DNA from: Gemmataceae bacterium
Lineage (GTDB): Bacteria; Planctomycetota; Planctomycetia; Gemmatales; Gemmataceae
Length of the DNA: 64,000 nucleotides
Assembly: GCA_009692005.1 (NCBI GenBank)
Contig: SHZZ01000011.1
Coordinates: 1-64,000, forward strand
Reading direction: 5' to 3'
A program made the translations under genes and the position numbers. Each line of letters begins with the position of its first letter. Position 1 is the stretch's first letter. This document shows, one piece after another, positions 20,517 through 28,835 of the stretch. The notes below the pieces were generated by a model. It had not been told where the DNA came from, did no database searches, and was given only the letters and a program-made list of their open reading frames with translations.

Positions 20517-20916
20517 GCTCTGCCTGGTTCCATTTTTTTCCGCCTTGCTCCTTTTCCCCGGCTGCTCCCAGGGGCCGAAGCTTGTTTCGGTGGAAGGCGC
20601 CGTCACTTACCAGGGAAAACTGGTTCCCATGGGAAGCATCGTCTTCGTGCCTTCAAACGGCGGGCCAAACGCCGAGGGGAACATCGGCAAGGACGGGAAA
20701 TTTCACCTTCTCACCCGCGACCTTGGCCCAGGCGCGGTGATTGGCGAACACAAGGTGATGATCATTGCCTTGGAGGACTCCCCGGGGTTGTTGCCGGAAG
20801 ACACCCGCCCCTTGAAGCCGCCTTTGATCCCCATCAAATACTCCGATTTGAATCAATCGGGATTAACCGCCAAGGTTGAAGACAAGGCAAATGTTATCAA
20901 CTTCGATCTGAAGTAG
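20506..20916 (+). CDS. Small lipoprotein with transthyretin-like/Cna-B-type fold
   Basis: 136 aa from ATG 20506, overlapping the DUF1559 gene by 11 bp, with AGGGAG at 20491-20496. A hydrophobic leader (LCLVPFFSALLLFPGC) ends in a Cys, an atypical lipobox (F-P-G-C). The mature part begins with VSVEGAVTYQGKLVPMGSIVFVPSNG and goes on to EGNIGKDGKFHL...GAVIGEHKVMI, the pattern of short planctomycetal beta-sandwich lipoproteins that commonly follow DUF1559 genes. Function unknown; position suggests it works with the pseudopilin-like protein in the envelope. Confidence 0.8.
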   Translation: MASKLCLVPFFSALLLFPGCSQGPKLVSVEGAVTYQGKLVPMGSIVFVPSNGGPNAEGNIGKDGKFHLLTRDLGPGAVIGEHKVMIIALEDSPGLLPEDTRPLKPPLIPIKYSDLNQSGLTAKVEDKANVINFDLK

Positions 20917-20945
20917 AGCCCTGTCGGTCAAATTGGGTAAAACGG

Positions 20946-20990
20946 ACGGTTTTCTACGGGGTTTTTCCCTCGGGGAAACCGTTTTCTTTT
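20946..20990 (+). terminator. Probable terminator after the DUF1559/lipoprotein pair
   Basis: ACGGTTT (20946-20952) pairs with AAACCGT (20976-20982), with an inner GGGG/CCC helix, followed by TTTCTTTT. It lies 30 bp after the lipoprotein stop. Confidence 0.55.
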
Positions 20991-21094
20991 GAAACTGGAT
21001 AATCGAGGCCCTTGCCCATTTTCCTTGGCCTTGCTCTCCCTTTCCCTTTTCGCTTTACTCATCCTCTCCTTTTTTTTCTTGGGTGAAGGGGCGA

Positions 21095-22903
21095 ATGCGA
21101 ACCCGACTGGCCTTTCTGATTTTCCTTTTGACCGTGGTCCTATCCGGCTGCCAAGGGTTGGGGGGGAACCGCCGTGAGAAGCACCCGCCCATGCTTTCCT
21201 CATGGAACCAGCAGGCGCGCGGTCACCTGGTCTCGCGTAATCTGCCCGCCGGAATTCCTGACGCCACGCCGGCCCGTTTGCGCAACGCCCTGCAAGATCC
21301 CAATCTCGGCACCGCCGACTGGGAAGCCCTCATGGAGCTTTGCTTTGAAAAAGGGGATCGGGAAAACAACCAGGTAATTTCCGCCGGAGTGGAGTCTTTT
21401 GCTTTCGCCGCCTGCTTCGCCTGGAAGGTCATGGAGAAGGAGGGAATCGATTCCCCACAAGCTCGGCGCGCCTCGCGTCTTTACCAGAGTTCCCTGGTGC
21501 GGGTGATGGAAGACGGCGCCGAGGGAAAGGCCTTTCATTCCCATGGCGATTGGCGTTATCACGAAAACACCCCGCCATTCCCGGTTTCTCCCCATGGCTT
21601 TCCCAACCACCCTTGGCTGTTTCATCAATTGAGCGTCCCGGTGCCAGACACCGACGCCAGTCTGACCCACTACTACACCCGCGCCGGCACCGGCTTGCCG
21701 GTCATATTCCATCCCGGCGCCAATCAGGTTGTTGATAAGACCGATGTCTATCACAACCTGGGACATCCGTTTTCCGCCACCGTGCTCCTGCTTCCCAACG
21801 GCAAGGAAGATTCCGCATTCTGCAGGATTGAAGTGGTCAACCCGCGGGTTTACTCCAGCGTGAAGGTGAACGGCAAGGAAGTTCCCCTGGCTGCTGATTT
21901 TTCCGCCCCGTACGAAGAAATGCTCGATCGCGACATCGCCTCGCACTTGTGGATCCTCGGTTTCCTGCAGGGCGATCTCGAGTCGCGCCATCAGGGACTC
22001 TACATGGTCGAGCCGTACCAGAAAGGGAAGATCCCCGTCGTCTTTGTTCATGGTTTGCTTTCCTCCCCCGCCACTTGGATGGAAACCATGAATGAACTCG
22101 ATCAGGTTCCCGGGTTGCGGGAAAAGTATCAGTTCTGGATTTACATGTACCCCACTTCCGGGTCGATATTATTGAACGGCACCGACCTCAGGGAAAACCT
22201 GGCCAAGGCCGTTCGCGACACCGACCCTTCGGGCGAGGATGTGGCCTTGCGCCACATGGTTCTCGTCGGCCACAGCATGGGCGGGTTGCTTGCCCGCTTG
22301 CAGGTGACTCACAGCGATGAAGTCCTGGCCCGGGGCGTTTCCCGCGTTCCCATTGAGCAGTTGCAAGGCAGCCCTCCTACCCTGGAATTGGCCAAGCGGA
22401 CCTTCTATTTCGAGCCTAATCCCAATATCCGCCATGTGGTTTACATCGGCACGCCGCACGATGGTTCGCCCATTTCCATCCGCCCCTCGGGCCGGGTCAT
22501 TTCCTGGCTGGCCAAGGTGCCCACCTGGCAAAAGTCCTTCCGCAGTGAGATTATCGAAAGCAACCCCGGCGCCCTTTACCCCGCTTTTTCCTTGCAAGCA
22601 CTACCGACCAGCGTGGACATGCTGGGCACGGAAAACCCCTTCTTGCGCCTGATCCGCCAGGTCCGCCGCAGTGAAAAAATCCAGGTCCATTCCATCGCTG
22701 GGGATCTCGACCAGGTCCTGGAATTCCGCCGGGGCGATGGCGTCGTTCCTATCAAAAGCGCTCTCGACACACCCTCCGATTCCAAGATCGTGGTGCCGGA
22801 AAAACACACCCAGTTGCATCATCACCCACAGACCGTCGCTGAACTGAAACGCATTTTGCAATTGAACCTGGATGAGTTCAAAAAGGAAAATTCCAAGCCC
22901 TGA
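21095..22903 (+). CDS. Lipoprotein alpha/beta hydrolase (lipase/esterase-like)
   Basis: 602 aa from ATG 21095 (GAAGGGG just upstream); a GTG four codons earlier is possible. The leader RTRLAFLIFLLTVVLSGC has a good lipobox (LSGC), so the protein is probably anchored in a membrane. The N-terminal half (to about residue 300) is a family-specific region without a motif I recognise. The C-terminal half is an alpha/beta hydrolase: VVFVHGLLSSPATW (oxyanion region), nucleophile elbow GHSMGG (Ser near residue 394), the Asp candidate in DGVVPIKSALD, and the His candidate in EKHTQLHHHP near the end. Related planctomycete proteins are annotated as alpha/beta hydrolases of unknown substrate. The G6PD gene begins 76 bp downstream on the same strand. 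Confidence 0.85.
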   Translation: MRTRLAFLIFLLTVVLSGCQGLGGNRREKHPPMLSSWNQQARGHLVSRNLPAGIPDATPARLRNALQDPNLGTADWEALMELCFEKGDRENNQVISAGVESFAFAACFAWKVMEKEGIDSPQARRASRLYQSSLVRVMEDGAEGKAFHSHGDWRYHENTPPFPVSPHGFPNHPWLFHQLSVPVPDTDASLTHYYTRAGTGLPVIFHPGANQVVDKTDVYHNLGHPFSATVLLLPNGKEDSAFCRIEVVNPRVYSSVKVNGKEVPLAADFSAPYEEMLDRDIASHLWILGFLQGDLESRHQGLYMVEPYQKGKIPVVFVHGLLSSPATWMETMNELDQVPGLREKYQFWIYMYPTSGSILLNGTDLRENLAKAVRDTDPSGEDVALRHMVLVGHSMGGLLARLQVTHSDEVLARGVSRVPIEQLQGSPPTLELAKRTFYFEPNPNIRHVVYIGTPHDGSPISIRPSGRVISWLAKVPTWQKSFRSEIIESNPGALYPAFSLQALPTSVDMLGTENPFLRLIRQVRRSEKIQVHSIAGDLDQVLEFRRGDGVVPIKSALDTPSDSKIVVPEKHTQLHHHPQTVAELKRILQLNLDEFKKENSKP

Positions 22904-22979
22904 TTTTTCACTTCTTTCATCAATCGAAGCTGGTACATTTATTCTGGAACTTTTTTTGATTTGTCCGAGAGACCCCCCC

Positions 22980-24920
22980 ATGCCTGCTCCCATGCTCCTC
23001 AAGGCCCTTCCTGGCTCCTCTAAATACACCGACTGCCCCGCCGAGCCCTGCCTCATGGTCATCTTTGGGGCCTCCGGCGACCTGACCAAGCGCCTGCTCA
23101 TGCCGGCGCTTTTCAACCTCCATTGCGACAATCTTTTGGGGGAGAATTTCGCCATCCTCGGCATCGCCATGGACAATCTGGATTCAAACGCCTTCCAGGA
23201 ACATATGTCCGCCGACATACGCAAATTCAACACCCGCAAATCGTTTGATGAAGGGGCCTGGAATCGTTTCGTCTCCAAGCTGCATTACACGCAGGGGAAC
23301 TTTGGCGATCAAGCCGCCTATCAGCGCCTTGGGGAAAAAATGAAGGCCCTTGGCAGCCAGTATAATACCCAGGGCAATGTCCTTTTCTACATGGCCACGC
23401 CGCCTTCCGTTTTTGATCTCGTATCCTCCAACCTCGACCGCGCAGGCATTAAAACCTCCTCCGGCTGGGTTCGCATCATTTTTGAAAAACCTTTTGGCCA
23501 CGACCTCCACTCGGCCATCGAACTCAACCGACTCCTTCTCAAATATTGGAAAGAAGAACAGATCTACCGCATCGACCATTACCTCGGCAAGGAAACCGTG
23601 CAAAACCTCCTTGCCTTCCGTTTCGCCAACGGCATCTTCGAGCCTTTGTGGAACAAGGACCGCATCGATCACATTCAATTCAGCGTCACGGAGACTGTCG
23701 GGGTGGAAAACCGCGGGAAGTATTATGAAACCTCCGGCGTATTGCGCGACATGATTCAAAACCATATGTTCCAGATGCTCGCCTACCTGTGCATGGAGCC
23801 GCCTTCTTCCTTCAAACCCGATGCTATTCGTAACCAGAAGGCGGAAGTCCTCGACGCTGTTCGCATCATGACCCCTGAAACGGTGAAAACGCACTCCCTG
23901 CGCGGGCAGTACGGCCCGGGGAAGAGGTCGGATGGCACGGCCGCCGCCGGGTATCGCCAGGAGCTTGATGTTTCCACCACTTCCAGCACCGAAACCTTCG
24001 CCGCTATCAAACTCTTCATCGACAACTGGCGCTGGGAGGGCGTGCCCATCTACCTTCGCTCGGGGAAAAGTTTGTGGAAACGCGGCACGGAGATTGTTGT
24101 TCAGTTTAAGCAGGCGCCGGAGATTCTCACCCGAGGCACCAATGCCTCTCCCGGCGAACCCAACCGGCTCATTTTTCACATTCAGCCGGACCAGGGTATT
24201 GAACTGCGCGTTCAAGCCAAAACCCCGGGGCCCGCTCTCGCCACCCAAAAAGTCAACATGCGCTTCGACTACGCCGATTCCTTCGAGGCTTCACGCGGCA
24301 CAGGCTATGAAGTGCTCCTTTACAGTTGCATGATAGGCGATGCCACTCTCTTTTCCCGCACCGACCTGGTCGAAACCGCCTGGCGCATTGCCCAACCGAT
24401 GCTCGACGCCTGGGCCGCCGAACCGGCGCAGGATTTCCCCAACTACCCCGTGGGCGGCTGGGGGCCCAAGGCCGCTTACGACCTCATTGAGAATGACGGT
24501 CGTCGTTGGGTCGAGGTGATTGGCCGCAATGTCCTCAACAAAATTCCCCTCTTTCAAAAATGCAGCGAGGTCTTCCTTCACAACCTCGCCATCAATCTCC
24601 GGCCGGACATTTATTCCCAGGGTGACCTGATCATCCGCCATGGGGAGATCGGCAAGGAGATGTTCATTATCTCTCGCGGCTCGGTTGAGGTTCTTAACGA
24701 GGCAGGCAAAGTCATGGCCACCCTTGCCGATGGCGCGTTCTTTGGCGAACTCAGCTTGCTCAATTCCATCCCGCGTACCGCCACCATTCGGGCCTTAACT
24801 CCATGCGATGTTTTTATTCTCGACAAGGCCGATTTCGACCGCGTTTTGAAACTGCACCCTGACTTCGCGGAGAACCTCAAAGAAATGGCCAACAAGCGCT
24901 ACCCGGGCCGAGAAAGTTGA
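22980..24920 (+). CDS. zwf: Glucose-6-phosphate dehydrogenase fused to a cyclic-nucleotide-binding domain
   Basis: 646 aa from ATG 22980; an upstream in-frame ATG (22872) would overlap the previous gene. Residues 1-510 are a full G6PD (oxidation of glucose 6-phosphate to 6-phosphogluconolactone with NAD(P), oxidative pentose phosphate pathway): nucleotide-binding FGASGDLTKR near residue 30 and the catalytic-region RIDHYLGKE near 198. Family members usually end near 480-510 residues; here about 125 residues follow (about 520-640) that read as a cNMP-binding domain: LRPDIYSQGDLIIRHGEIGKEMFII, then the phosphate-binding cassette FGELSLLNSIPRTATIRA with conserved Gly-Glu and Arg. The segment resembles the domain of cyclic-nucleotide-gated channels and PKA regulatory subunits. 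The cassette is intact, so ligand binding is plausible; allosteric control of the dehydrogenase is inference. Confidence 0.93.
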   Translation: MPAPMLLKALPGSSKYTDCPAEPCLMVIFGASGDLTKRLLMPALFNLHCDNLLGENFAILGIAMDNLDSNAFQEHMSADIRKFNTRKSFDEGAWNRFVSKLHYTQGNFGDQAAYQRLGEKMKALGSQYNTQGNVLFYMATPPSVFDLVSSNLDRAGIKTSSGWVRIIFEKPFGHDLHSAIELNRLLLKYWKEEQIYRIDHYLGKETVQNLLAFRFANGIFEPLWNKDRIDHIQFSVTETVGVENRGKYYETSGVLRDMIQNHMFQMLAYLCMEPPSSFKPDAIRNQKAEVLDAVRIMTPETVKTHSLRGQYGPGKRSDGTAAAGYRQELDVSTTSSTETFAAIKLFIDNWRWEGVPIYLRSGKSLWKRGTEIVVQFKQAPEILTRGTNASPGEPNRLIFHIQPDQGIELRVQAKTPGPALATQKVNMRFDYADSFEASRGTGYEVLLYSCMIGDATLFSRTDLVETAWRIAQPMLDAWAAEPAQDFPNYPVGGWGPKAAYDLIENDGRRWVEVIGRNVLNKIPLFQKCSEVFLHNLAINLRPDIYSQGDLIIRHGEIGKEMFIISRGSVEVLNEAGKVMATLADGAFFGELSLLNSIPRTATIRALTPCDVFILDKADFDRVLKLHPDFAENLKEMANKRYPGRES

Positions 24921-24967
24921 TGGGCACAGTTGGATTGGCAGCTCAGGTGTCTTGCCGGTCCGGGGTT

Positions 24968-25645
24968 TTATAACGCCTTTTCTTCCCCAAATTTTTTATG
25001 CAGCCTGATGCCCAGAGCCAGCACCATGCCGCCCAGCAAGAATCCTCCCAAGATGTCGCTCGGCCAGTGCGCCCCCAAGTAAACCCGCGACCAGCCCACC
25101 AGCGCCACAAAACCTGCGCAAACCATTAGACAAGGATAGCGGACCCAAGGCTGCTTCACTCGCCAATACGCGGCGTAAAACAACCCGCCAAAAAATACGA
25201 CAAAGTGTTCCGTATGCCCAGAGGGGAAGCTCTGCGTTTCGTGGGCCTTAAACCTGACCTGAACCAAGTCCGCTGTCGGCCGCGGGCGGTTCACCACTTC
25301 CTTGACCACGACTTTGCAAACCTGCCCCGTGAACATGACTCCGGCCAGGAAGAGGATCAAACTTTTTTCCTTGAAGTAAATCAGGATGGCGAATGCCAGG
25401 GCCGCGCAGGCGCCAGCAAACCGGATGTGGTCGGCAGGGAGGGAGACTGCCCGGAGAAAAGTTTCCAAGCCTGGGAAGTCAAAGGCCTGGATCTTGCGCG
25501 CCCACTGCAAGTCCCAGGAGAAATAGGGGAGGTTGGCCACGACCAGGAAGGAAAGGGCCAGGAAGGCTGCCATTGCCGCAAAAATACAACAAAGAAAGCA
25601 ATTGTTGTGAGCCTGGCAGGGAGGTTTTGTTTCTGGCGGGGTCAT
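24968..25645 (-). CDS. PAP2-family membrane phosphatase
   Basis: 225 aa. Membrane protein with about five to six hydrophobic segments and the three acid-phosphatase motifs of type 2 phosphatidic acid phosphatases: K-x6-RP as KEVVNRPRP (about 115-123), PSGH (141-144), and SR-x5-H-x3-D as SRVYLGAHWPSD (186-197). All catalytic residues are present. Such enzymes dephosphorylate lipid phosphates such as phosphatidic acid or undecaprenyl pyrophosphate; which one cannot be told here. It converges on the G6PD gene with a 47-bp gap in which no clear terminator is visible. TTTAGG precedes the ATG. Confidence 0.9.
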   Translation of the reverse strand: MTPPETKPPCQAHNNCFLCCIFAAMAAFLALSFLVVANLPYFSWDLQWARKIQAFDFPGLETFLRAVSLPADHIRFAGACAALAFAILIYFKEKSLILFLAGVMFTGQVCKVVVKEVVNRPRPTADLVQVRFKAHETQSFPSGHTEHFVVFFGGLFYAAYWRVKQPWVRYPCLMVCAGFVALVGWSRVYLGAHWPSDILGGFLLGGMVLALGIRLHKKFGEEKAL

Positions 25646-25974
25646 GGACCTAAAGCCGTGAGAACCGGGCTAGGACTAAACTACCCCTATGCCAGGAAAA
25701 AAAATAGGCTCTTCCGTGAGGCACTCAACGGCACGGTTGACCCTAACCGTGTGGTCCGGAGAGAAATATTCGCCTATTCCCACCCTGTGGGAATTGCTGG
25801 ACTTCCCGCGATATCCAGCGCACGGAGGAGCCTGGCTTTACGAAACACTGCCTTTGCAGGCATGCTGGTTGCGTGTACCAGCTTGAAGACGGGGGGGATA
25901 TAACTGGGGGAAAGGGAATTGCCAAGAGCAACTTTCCCGGAATTTAGGGAGGCAAGGAAATCCAGGGACAACTT
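25646..25974. other. 329-bp intergenic region with two inverted repeats
   Basis: No convincing gene. Two perfect inverted repeats lie close together: CACGGTT/AACCGTG (25732-25738 and 25745-25751) and ATTCCCAC/GTGGGAAT with a 3-nt loop (25776-25783 and 25787-25794). A 65-codon plus-strand frame (25689-25886) covers both but resembles nothing I know and has no clear ribosome site. The region could hold regulatory sites or a small structured RNA. Confidence 0.35.
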
Positions 25975-27300
25975 TCACCCTGCCGGAGGGGTCGCTGCAA
26001 TGGTCTTTCCCTGCTGGGGCCGCGGTTCCACCAGATCCCTCGGGTGGATTTTTCCCCGGTCTTCTAAAACTGCTTCTGCCGCCAGACGGCCAGTGAGCAT
26101 GGCGCCGTGGATGGAGGCGATACTTCGGTGGTCGCCGCACCAGTAGATTCCCGGTTGGTAGCGCACGGGGCGCACTGGTTTGGAAAGGGCGGGCGGCATT
26201 TGTTCTGGCAGGGCATTGAGGATGCGGTAGGTGCGCAGGTGATGCCAGTCGCTGACTTGCGGGCCGAACCAGCCTTGCATTTGGTCTTTGACTTGTAGTG
26301 CCAGCTCGGCATCCGACTGCATGGGGGAACCGAGAACCGAGCAGGAAATCAAGGCCCGGCCCTGGGGCGCGTAGCCCGGCGCCACCTGGCTGGGAACGCA
26401 ACAATTGAGCGTCGGCCCCTGACCTTCCCCATTCAGCATGAGGAACGGCTTGGCGATCGGCGGGGTGGTGGCGGAAAAGTAAAGCGTGGTGACTTTCCTC
26501 TCGGGCGGCGGCTGATTCAGGCCCAACAGGCGAAAGGCCTGGCTTTCCTCCACCGCCAGCACGATGTACGGGGCGGTTACGATTTCCCCATTGGCCAGGG
26601 CCAGAGTTTGCCCTTCCAGGGAGACAACGCGGCGGCCAAGACGGATTTTTTCTGGTGGGATGCGCGACGCTAATTGACCCGGGATGGCATCCATGCCACC
26701 GGCCGGCAGCGCCGTTTCACCTTGAGTGATCATGCGAAAGATAAAATCGAATAACCGGCTCGAGGTTACCAGTTCGTTTTCCAAGAGCATGGAGGAAAGC
26801 AGCGGGCGGAAAAAAAGGGTGATCATGGTCTGCGAGAACCCGTACCGTTCCAGCCTTTCCAAAGTGGTCCGTTCTGGCGCTTGCAACAGCGTGTCGATCT
26901 CTCCCTTGGCCAGTTCGTTGCGCAATTTTCTCAAAAGGAGTTTGTCGGCCATGGAGCCGATGGGCGAAAAGAAATCCCACAAGGCGGCAAAAGGTTTTCT
27001 TTGCGGGTTCGACATGCGGTGGAATTTGCCGTTATATCGGATCAGCATCCCCGGGTAGAAATTCCCCAGGCGCAAGCCTTTCAAATCTAGCTGGCTTTGC
27101 ACTTCCGGGTATTCGGTTTGCAAGACTTGAAAGCCGCGGTTGAGGCGGTAGCCATCGACTTCGTCCGTGCGCACGCGCCCGCCGATCGCCTCTTCGCTTT
27201 CCAACAGGAGAAAAGGGATGCGCGCTTCCTGCAGCTTGCGCGCGCAGCACAAGCCGGCCAAACCAGCTCCAACGATTGCTACCTCGGTTCTTTCCGGCAT
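25975..27300 (-). CDS. FAD-dependent amine oxidase/protoporphyrinogen-oxidase-like oxidoreductase
   Basis: 441 aa. The N-terminus is a classic dinucleotide-binding fold: VAIVGAGLAGLCCARKL (about residues 8-24), acidic LLLESEE at the end of strand 2, then GGRVRTDEVDG, the GG motif of the amine oxidase/phytoene desaturase superfamily. The C-terminus has the second FAD contact: GIYWCGDHRSIASIHGAMLTGRLAAEAVL. Length is normal for the family. Substrate not predictable; related proteins are annotated as NAD(P)/FAD-dependent oxidoreductases near protoporphyrinogen oxidase. Transcribed in the same direction as the AhpD-like gene, about 260 bp downstream of it. Confidence 0.88.
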   Translation of the reverse strand: MPERTEVAIVGAGLAGLCCARKLQEARIPFLLLESEEAIGGRVRTDEVDGYRLNRGFQVLQTEYPEVQSQLDLKGLRLGNFYPGMLIRYNGKFHRMSNPQRKPFAALWDFFSPIGSMADKLLLRKLRNELAKGEIDTLLQAPERTTLERLERYGFSQTMITLFFRPLLSSMLLENELVTSSRLFDFIFRMITQGETALPAGGMDAIPGQLASRIPPEKIRLGRRVVSLEGQTLALANGEIVTAPYIVLAVEESQAFRLLGLNQPPPERKVTTLYFSATTPPIAKPFLMLNGEGQGPTLNCCVPSQVAPGYAPQGRALISCSVLGSPMQSDAELALQVKDQMQGWFGPQVSDWHHLRTYRILNALPEQMPPALSKPVRPVRYQPGIYWCGDHRSIASIHGAMLTGRLAAEAVLEDRGKIHPRDLVEPRPQQGKTIAATPPAG

Positions 27301-27559
27301 AACGGAAATGGCCCCGTGGAAACATCCATAGCTTCAGGGAATAGTTCCCGGAAGCAACCCCGCGGCGACCGCTTTTAGGCAGGGCGCCAAAGAGAAACAC
27401 TAGATGTGAATCGACTTTCAACTCAGAGCGAGTCGAGCGGGGTAAATGCGCATTTCCCCCGAAAATCCAACAAGCAGGTTCTCATCGGGCTCTCATGTTA
27501 AGTGAAGCCCAGGGGAAAAGGAAGGGAAAAGGGGGTTATTCCGGGCCTTTCTTGGCGGA

Positions 27560-27862
27560 TTATTCCAGGCAGTGCGCCCCGTGCGTTACCGCCGCCCCGC
27601 AGCGTAACAGCGCCGTCACCATGACCGCCTCGGCTATCTCCTGCTCTGTCACTCCGGCTTCCTTCGCCTTTTTTTTGTGGATCTCCAGGCAATATGTGCA
27701 TTGGGTGGTCATGGCCACTCCCAGGGCGATCAGTTCCTTGTACTTGACCGGAATGGCGCCTTCTTTCATCGCTTGGCGGGCAAACTCGCGGTAGGCAGCA
27801 AAGGCTTCCGGGGCCAGTTCTGGCATCTTTTTCAAGCGATCGAGAACCTTCATGTCGTACAT
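27560..27862 (-). CDS. Carboxymuconolactone decarboxylase/AhpD-like protein
   Basis: 100 aa from the ATG at 27862, chosen because AAGGAA sits nine bases upstream; a TTG at 27883 would add seven residues. The all-helical AhpD core has the redox motif CTYC (Cys55, Cys58) followed by His62 (CxxCxxxH), as in AhpD-type alkylhydroperoxidase cores and the gamma-carboxymuconolactone decarboxylase family. The intact CxxC favours a peroxidase/disulfide-reductase role over a decarboxylase. Monocistronic or leading the FAD oxidoreductase gene. Confidence 0.9.
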   Translation of the reverse strand: MYDMKVLDRLKKMPELAPEAFAAYREFARQAMKEGAIPVKYKELIALGVAMTTQCTYCLEIHKKKAKEAGVTEQEIAEAVMVTALLRCGAAVTHGAHCLE

Positions 27863-28190
27863 TTTTCTGGTTTCCTTGACCAAGTGAAGGAGGGCAACTT
27901 GTAGAGAATATACTGCCCGGAATCCACTTCATGCCAGCGTTTTCAACCCTTCCCTTGGCTTATTTAAGTCAGATTGTTTGAGTGCAGGTTTACAAACTGA
28001 CAGTCGTTTTTGAAGGCCATCGGACAAAGGGTGACCGACAACTACGGCTGGACCACCACTCTTCGGACCAACCCCTACGCTTTCTCATCCTTTCTTCTTG
28101 AAGGAAAAAATTTCCTAAAGTTCTAGTTCATTCCACCCGCCTTCAGAGGAATAATGAATTGGGTGCAGTTCGTATCTTGGAGGTGCTTTT
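27863..28190. other. Intergenic region between divergent genes
   Basis: 328 bp separating the AhpD-like gene (minus) from the PDZ-protein gene (plus). No gene, RNA or strong repeat is visible. It must carry the promoters of both genes, but I could not pick out convincing -35/-10 pairs. Confidence 0.4.
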
Positions 28191-28736
28191 ATGAAGTATT
28201 TGTTTTCTATCCGCTTGATGGGAATGTCTGCTGCTTTGGCGGTAATGGCAATTCCTTGGGCCAGCGCGCAAGTGGTGTCGGCGCCGGCAAATTTCAAAAC
28301 CGGCCAGCCGCCGCCTCGGCAGGCATTTTCCTTTCAACCGCCCGCTCCGGGTCCGCAGCAGCATGTTGGCTACCGCATTACCCGCTTGACACCGGGCTTT
28401 GCGGCCGACCGTGCCGGCTTCAAATCCGGGGATGTCATTATTCAAGTTGGCAATCACGGGTTCCGCACCGAGGACGAGTTATTCCGGGCGTTCAGACAAT
28501 CCTCGTCGGTGTCCAAGGTGACCTATTTTGAAAGCCAAACTGGCATCGTGAAGGTGCGGGAAGTGCGTCATTTGTTTGCCCGCATGGGAATCACTGGAGA
28601 AGTCGTGCCGTTGGGACCGCCACCCGGGGTAGGGCTTCCGCCTGGGGCTACCCTGCCTCCCGGACCAGTGTTTCCGCCAGGAACCCTTCCGCCCGGAACG
28701 ATTTTTCCTCCGGTGAATCCTGGCCCAGGGAGGTAG
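28191..28736 (+). CDS. Secreted PDZ-domain protein with proline/glycine-rich tail
   Basis: 181 aa, with TTGGAGGTG as ribosome site before ATG 28191. A signal peptide (LMGMSAALAVMAIPWASA, cleavage after about residue 26) directs export. Residues about 58-125 form a PDZ-like domain: GYRITRLTPGFAADRAGFKSGDVIIQVGNHGFRTEDELFRAF, with the usual G-x-A...AG-x-x-x-GD-x-I core. No protease domain is attached, so this is a stand-alone peptide- or protein-binding module. The last 40 residues are PPG-type repeats (LPPGATLPPGPVFPPGTLPPG), probably an extended spacer. Partner and function unknown. Confidence 0.82.
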   Translation: MKYLFSIRLMGMSAALAVMAIPWASAQVVSAPANFKTGQPPPRQAFSFQPPAPGPQQHVGYRITRLTPGFAADRAGFKSGDVIIQVGNHGFRTEDELFRAFRQSSSVSKVTYFESQTGIVKVREVRHLFARMGITGEVVPLGPPPGVGLPPGATLPPGPVFPPGTLPPGTIFPPVNPGPGR

Positions 28737-28784
28737 CCGCCTTCCTTTGGTCTTAGCAGCTTCCGGGTTGCATTTGTCTCTCGG

Positions 28785-28822
28785 CCCTGGATAATCATTG
28801 CAGATTATCCAGGGCTTTTTTT
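28785..28822 (+). terminator. Rho-independent terminator after the PDZ protein
   Basis: A perfect 12-bp stem CCCTGGATAATC/GATTATCCAGGG (28785-28796 and 28803-28814) with loop ATTGCA is followed by CTTTTTTT. It ends 13 bp before the next ATG, so the following gene must start from a promoter within or just around this short space, or depend on read-through. Confidence 0.92.
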
Positions 28823-28835
28823 CCCGGGAGCTTCC

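Noticed and set aside
22872-22979. N-terminal extension of the G6PD gene
   Set aside because: It overlaps the hydrolase gene, has no ribosome site and adds residues absent from the family; ATG 22980 is preferred.
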